64,000 nt of DNA, taken from positions 1 through 64,000 of the forward strand of contig NZ_JAVLBN010000008.1 in the NCBI RefSeq assembly GCF_031581065.1. The letters run 5' to 3'. Below, piece after piece: positions 60,318 to 64,000 of this stretch. This DNA comes from Salibacter sp031581065. GTDB taxonomy: Bacteria > Bacteroidota > Bacteroidia > Flavobacteriales_G > Salibacteraceae. The translations under genes were made by a program, and so were the position numbers. A model generated the notes under the pieces. That model was not told the DNA's origin, did not search any database, and saw only the letters and a list, made by a program, of their open reading frames with translations. Every line of letters begins with the position of its first letter. Positions within the stretch are counted from its first letter, which is position 1.

Positions 60318-62795
60318 TCAATTATTCAAGTCTTTTTGAATTTGTTCCTGAGCACTGCGCTGTATTGTCTTATCAGGTCCATATTTTTCATGTTGACTCT
60401 GTGACTTGTCTGCACCATAAGCATCAGGATGTAGATAAGACCCTCTGTGTTCTTCAGGTTTTTCCTGTACAGGTTTTATTCTGTTATTTTTAGCATAAGG
60501 ATCATTTCTAATTCCAGTCACTTGCCAACTAACCTCAATGTTTGGTTGGTCTGTTTGAATAACAAACTTATTGTCATCGATTTTCTCTTTCACAATAGCT
60601 TGAGCAAAAGAACCGATCACCGTAAGCTGGTAACGGAAATCTTTGTTTGCTGACTCAAAATAATCAGGTAACTCAACAGTAGCATAACCATTAGCATCTG
60701 TTTCAATATTACCATTGTAAACATTCATCATCTCCGGACTCTCAACAAATGAGTGTACTAAATATTTATTTGTTGGATCCTCAGGATGATCTATTTTGAA
60801 AGTTCCGCCTCCCTTAGAGATATTACCTGTTACACTTAAATCTCCTGTTATTTCAACATCTCCAGCAAAATACCCAGCAAAACTAGTGCCTGTAGAGCCA
60901 GGAGCGTCAGCGAAAACGCCATAATTTGTACCAGTTGAATTATCTGCGATAACATACAAACCATAATTGTCCCCTGAACCAGCTTCATCACCAAAGCCAT
61001 AAAAGGAGTAATTAGAACCAGCTCCTGTATTTCCATTAATTTGACCTCCTACTCCAACATTAAGTCCTGCTGTTCCATCAGCTTGACCAACAAGTCCAAT
61101 ATTCAGATTTGTAGCATTACCAGCTTTAGTAAATGTACCATAAGATGTTGTAGCTTGAACACCACCAAACCCTGATGTCACATAGATACCTGTATTATTA
61201 GTAGAATTATTAGCATCAAAAAAACCTCCAAAGTTACTATTTGCATTTCCATTTGAAATTGATTTAATACCAGAATAAGAGGAATTACTTCCAGACATAT
61301 TTATATATAGTGCTGATTGTGAGTTTGCTGCACCACTTCCAGAAGAAGAAGTAGAAACAGTTGATATATTCATACTTCTATTTCTACTTGACACTATTGT
61401 ATCTGAAATATCAAAAGCATATCCAGGTGAACTTGTATTAATCCCGACTCTATCAAATGTATACTTATCATCAGAACCATTCACCTCCCAAACAGGCTTA
61501 TAGTTAAGGAGTGAAATATCAGTTGCAGATGCGTTATTTGTAATAGTCAATGTATCATTGGCTAATGATAAATCCTGAATTTCATTGGTTGAATCAGCAT
61601 CAGCATCAGCGAGTGAGGATAAATCCACTGTATTCAAGTTCCCTGATTCTGTCAATTCTAGCGTATTACCATTTAACACAAAATTTGTTACAGATTCATT
61701 TGATGGATCGGCATCAGCATCATCTACAAGTGAACTCAAATCAACTGTTGTTAAATTACCAGATTCGGTAATCTCTAAATCAGTTGCGTTAAGAGTTGCA
61801 TTGGTCAAAGACTCATTTGCCGGATCATTATCCGCATCATCTACATCATCGGTAACGGTACCACCACCATTGCTCAACGAGATTTGATTACCTGTTTTTG
61901 AAAGTGATTGAATTTCATTGGTTGGATCGTTATCATTGTCTGCAACATCAAACGAAATTGAGTTTCCATTTGCAATAGAAACAGTAAATACAGTACCCGT
62001 ATTTGAAATACTAAGCGATTGTTGATCTGTGTTATCCAAATAAGGAGACAAATCAATTGCCGTTGCAGAGCTATTATCAGTAATCGTTAAAATATTCCCT
62101 GATAACTGTAAATCCTGAATTTCATTTGTTGAATCAGAATCATTATCCTGAAGGCCTGTTAAGTCGATAACATGATCGATTCCGGCTTCAGTAATTGTAA
62201 TTGTATCATTTTGGTAGCTTACATTGTTGATAAGCTCATTACCGGGATTAGCATCATTATCGTTGATCAATGAGGATAGATCAACTGTTTGAACATTACC
62301 GGCTTCCTCAATTTCAAGCCCTGCTCCATTTAATTGAGCATTTGTAATAAGCTCATTTGTTGGGTCTGAATCTGCATCATCAGTGTTACCTGCATTTTCT
62401 GCGTACAAAGCATAAGGTACTGATAACATTTGAGAAGTTCCCATCACTTCGTAATTGTTCCCTCCAGCCGGATCTATTTCAACTTTCACATAATGAAGGT
62501 CAGATCCCCAGTCGATTGCTGCAAAAGTCCCGGTAACGGGTGTTCCGGTTCCTATTTCGAGATTGATCAAACCGTAATCATTGGAGGTTGCGCTATGTGT
62601 TTCAACATAAACTGCCGGACCAGTTGTACTGGTCTCCAAAACACTGATACGCATCGAAACATTCGTATTCGCGTAAACATCTCCATTAACATCGCGTGCA
62701 ACAGCCTGATACTTTATCGCTTCAGGAGATTGGGCAAATGAAATTGAGGTAAATAAAACTAAGGTCAATGCAAGTAATAATCGTTTCATAATCAT
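60318..62795 (-). CDS. Repeat-rich secreted protein (TNE/DxDxD repeats), probable adhesin-like
   Basis: 825 residues. Signal peptide MIMKRLLLALTLVLF, cut after SFA. An N-terminal ~130-residue domain (SPEAIKYQAVARDVNGD...YEVMGTSQMLSVPYALYA) is shared by many Bacteroidota surface proteins. About nine ~34-residue repeats follow with the pattern DxDxDPTNE...LxxxxLTITxxxxxTxVDLS, which place Asp and Asn as in calcium-binding beta repeats. The C-terminal third is Ser/Asn/Gly-rich and ends with a conserved domain near GRNDPYAKNN-type NRIKPV. No sorting domain was seen, so export is uncertain. Its start overlaps the upstream small T9SS gene by 4 bp. Confidence 0.85.
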   Translation of the reverse strand: MIMKRLLLALTLVLFTSISFAQSPEAIKYQAVARDVNGDVYANTNVSMRISVLETSTTGPAVYVETHSATSNDYGLINLEIGTGTPVTGTFAAIDWGSDLHYVKVEIDPAGGNNYEVMGTSQMLSVPYALYAENAGNTDDADSDPTNELITNAQLNGAGLEIEEAGNVQTVDLSSLINDNDANPGNELINNVSYQNDTITITEAGIDHVIDLTGLQDNDSDSTNEIQDLQLSGNILTITDNSSATAIDLSPYLDNTDQQSLSISNTGTVFTVSIANGNSISFDVADNDNDPTNEIQSLSKTGNQISLSNGGGTVTDDVDDADNDPANESLTNATLNATDLEITESGNLTTVDLSSLVDDADADPSNESVTNFVLNGNTLELTESGNLNTVDLSSLADADADSTNEIQDLSLANDTLTITNNASATDISLLNYKPVWEVNGSDDKYTFDRVGINTSSPGYAFDISDTIVSSRNRSMNISTVSTSSSGSGAANSQSALYINMSGSNSSYSGIKSISNGNANSNFGGFFDANNSTNNTGIYVTSGFGGVQATTSYGTFTKAGNATNLNIGLVGQADGTAGLNVGVGGQINGNTGAGSNYSFYGFGDEAGSGDNYGLYVIADNSTGTNYGVFADAPGSTGTSFAGYFAGDVEITGDLSVTGNISKGGGTFKIDHPEDPTNKYLVHSFVESPEMMNVYNGNIETDANGYATVELPDYFESANKDFRYQLTVIGSFAQAIVKEKIDDNKFVIQTDQPNIEVSWQVTGIRNDPYAKNNRIKPVQEKPEEHRGSYLHPDAYGADKSQSQHEKYGPDKTIQRSAQEQIQKDLNN

Positions 62796-63280
62796 TGAAT
62801 TTTTTGAAGACGATATGTCTTTTCGTAGTCGAGTTTGTTAGATTTTATTTTCAATATGTATTGTGCGTTAGCGAGATTTCCAAGATCTACTCTTTGGATC
62901 TGACTATTAATACTTCCTTCACGAACCAGCTTACCAGTGAAATCATACATCATGTACTGAGCTTCATCAGGAAGTGCTCCAGTGAACTCAATATTAAAAT
63001 AGCCGAGAGCTGGATTTGGATAAATTTTTGTGTTGATGTTGCTAACCGGCTTTTCCTCTACAAATACAATTTGGAAGCCGCTTTGATGAAAACCCTGTGT
63101 GAGAGCAACCTCAACATTTGGACTTTCAAAAGTTTCAATAATAGGCTCGCCAATCGTCCAGGCAACTGATGTTGAAGTAGTACCTGTAGTATCATACCCC
63201 CCGGTAACACCAATTACCTCCTGAGATTGAAGGGAAAATGATAGCAAAATCGACAAAAGAAATGTCAAAGTATATTTCAT
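62792..63280 (-). CDS. Small secreted T9SS type A protein
   Basis: 162 residues from the ATG at 63280 (MKYTLTFLL); the frame opens at a GTG two codons earlier. Signal peptide cut near LQSQ. The short mature segment GYDTTGTTSTSVAWTIGEPI and QGFHQSGFQI is a known Bacteroidota N-terminal pattern; the rest is a type A sorting domain (IYPNPALGYFNIEF, YMMYDFTGKLVREG, AQYILKIKSN). Coupled by 4-bp overlap to the TNE-repeat gene, suggesting they act together on the surface. Confidence 0.88.
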   Translation of the reverse strand: MKYTLTFLLSILLSFSLQSQEVIGVTGGYDTTGTTSTSVAWTIGEPIIETFESPNVEVALTQGFHQSGFQIVFVEEKPVSNINTKIYPNPALGYFNIEFTGALPDEAQYMMYDFTGKLVREGSINSQIQRVDLGNLANAQYILKIKSNKLDYEKTYRLQKIQ

Positions 63281-63319
63281 AGTCACGTGCTGGTTAAATC
63301 AACAATATGTTGTTCAAAA

Positions 63320-63327
63320 CAAAAATA
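63320..63327 (-). promoter_or_regulatory. Putative -7 promoter box of the small T9SS/TNE-repeat operon
   Basis: TATTTTTG on the minus strand matches TAnnTTTG exactly, 40 bp before the ATG at 63280. TTTG lies 14 bp upstream, a shorter spacer than usual. Confidence 0.4.
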
Positions 63328-63349
63328 GAGAAATAAATGTACAAAATTT

Positions 63350-63922
63350 TCAGGATAAAGAAATTCTTTTTGTCACCATACTACTAACCTCTCTAAATAA
63401 ACTTTTAGGATTCTTCGTTCGCCATTCCAAATCACTAAGCCTTCCACCCATAATAAAATAGTAGTCAATACCGTACGCTTCAAACTCCTGCAGCAAGTGA
63501 TCCCTGAAGTTTAATAGAGAAATCCAACCTTCCTCAACATCCTCAAACCACTCCTCATAGTAACAATCATCTGATGCGTGAAAATTGAGAATGTTTTCTC
63601 CAATTAATATGAACTTATTGATTCCTTTATCCAGCATGTGATCAATAATGTTCCGTTTGAGGTACATAACATCATTGTAAAGACAATCGTTCCACTCTCC
63701 TATCAATTCTATAATCGCAAACCCATCATCGTAATCAGCGAAGAGGATTTTCATAAAAAGTGTTGATGAGCCAATGTTATCCCATTGAGGATGAATTAAA
63801 TAATCATAAACACTATCCTCAAATTCAAATTCATTGTACTCCCTCTCGAAGAAAGGAGAGTCACTGTCAGTTTCAGCGGTATAGTACTCACGCCATTGCC
63901 AATACGGTTCAATATCATGCAT
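63350..63922 (-). CDS. Conserved hypothetical protein rich in aromatic and acidic residues
   Basis: 190 residues, no signal peptide or membrane segment. Acidic and Tyr/Trp-rich: WQWREYYTAETDSDSPFFE, DCYYEEWFEDVEEGW, with a helical core LKRNIIDHMLDKGINKFILIGEN and YYFIMGGRLSDLEWR. I recall this type as a Bacteroidota hypothetical but give no function. Co-directional with but separate from the surface operon (~70 bp). Confidence 0.78.
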   Translation of the reverse strand: MHDIEPYWQWREYYTAETDSDSPFFEREYNEFEFEDSVYDYLIHPQWDNIGSSTLFMKILFADYDDGFAIIELIGEWNDCLYNDVMYLKRNIIDHMLDKGINKFILIGENILNFHASDDCYYEEWFEDVEEGWISLLNFRDHLLQEFEAYGIDYYFIMGGRLSDLEWRTKNPKSLFREVSSMVTKRISLS

Positions 63923-63961
63923 GATGCAAATTTACGATAGTCATTTGTGAAAGTTTGATTG

Positions 63962-63969
63962 TAAATTTG
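63962..63969 (+). promoter_or_regulatory. Putative -7 promoter box for a gene entering the next window
   Basis: TAAATTTG matches TAnnTTTG exactly, 21 bp before an ATG at 63991; TTTG at 63944-63947 is closer (14 bp) than normal. Confidence 0.35.
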
Positions 63970-63990
63970 ACGCTCATAAAATTTATAACA

Positions 63991-64000
63991 ATGCGACTCA
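63991..64000 (+). CDS. Possible start of a gene, cut by window edge
   Basis: An ATG with two further codons (Met-Arg-Leu) lies 21 bp after a good -7 box and at the end of the window. Too short to identify. Confidence 0.25.

Larger units (their letters stand above)
1184..62507. repeat. Dispersed 10-bp word GGNTCTGACC, 23 exact copies
   Basis: Plus strand (14), first base: 1184, 4153, 5745, 16934, 28371, 30891, 33570, 37128, 40054, 40775, 42774, 48845, 52062, 57638. Minus strand (9), read as GGTCAGANCC, first base: 19539, 19659, 24089, 30379, 33307, 42414, 48906, 51047, 62498. The base after the word is A or G in 21 of 23, often followed by A, so the extended form is GGNTCTGACCR(A). 21 copies are inside genes and occur in all reading frames (GSD, ALT/VLT, RSEP, GQ). 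This is a hand scan, so a few may be missed. Confidence 0.9.

Noticed and set aside
1184..62507. GGNTCTGACC as a restriction-modification recognition site
   Set aside because: The word is enriched, whereas restriction sites are typically avoided, and it is not palindromic.

Overview
The window looks like a chromosomal segment of a member of the Bacteroidota, probably a marine or halotolerant Flavobacteriales-type organism. Evidence: type IX secretion (T9SS) type A and type B C-terminal domains, a PorV/PorQ-family protein, two SusC-like TonB-dependent receptors, a Reg_prop/Y_Y_Y histidine kinase with a LytTR regulator, many TAnnTTTG -7 promoter boxes, and no Shine-Dalgarno signals. No phage, insertion sequence with a transposase, CRISPR array or rRNA is visible.

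Layout. 0-6.7 kb: partial GNAT, tRNA-Leu(UAG), an operon of flavin reductase, DUF3127 protein and short-chain fatty acid transporter, then glycosyltransferase/flippase, ruvC, HIT and greA. 6.7-20.2 kb: a surface module of TonB receptor, giant secreted protein and PorV-like protein, next to a two-component system. 20.2-24.3 kb: small envelope proteins, a ligandless Rieske-like lipoprotein and a membrane pyrophosphatase fused to a YceI domain. 24.4-32.4 kb: central metabolism (PDH E1 beta, EtfBA, bifunctional-nuclease family protein, nucleoside transporter, thyA-SDR-folA). 32.4-35.9 kb: tig-clpP-clpX. 36-42.4 kb: a sulfide/thiosulfate locus (Crp-type regulator, TauE/SafE exporter, persulfide dioxygenase with rhodaneses, rhodanese, split YeeE/YedE pair, sulfide:quinone oxidoreductase). 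42.5-54.7 kb: M3 peptidase, T9SS cargo, a metal/heme-type TonB receptor, MlaFE-like ABC transporter, SprT, GDP-mannose synthesis, fumC, ArsC-like protein and two small ORFs. 54.9-63.9 kb: large repeat-rich T9SS surface proteins.

The strongest unexplained signal is a dispersed 10-bp word, GGNTCTGACC. I found 23 exact copies on both strands plus at least 25 one-mismatch copies, against fewer than one exact copy expected by chance. Copies fall in all sorts of genes and reading frames and one forms a terminator hairpin, which is how a DNA-uptake or Chi-like genome word behaves. Other items for a second look are two palindromic elements with 15-bp perfect terminal inverted repeats (35943-36197 and 46090-46235), the pyrophosphatase-YceI fusion, the Rieske-like protein without metal ligands, and the DUF3127 protein with an SSB-like acidic tip.
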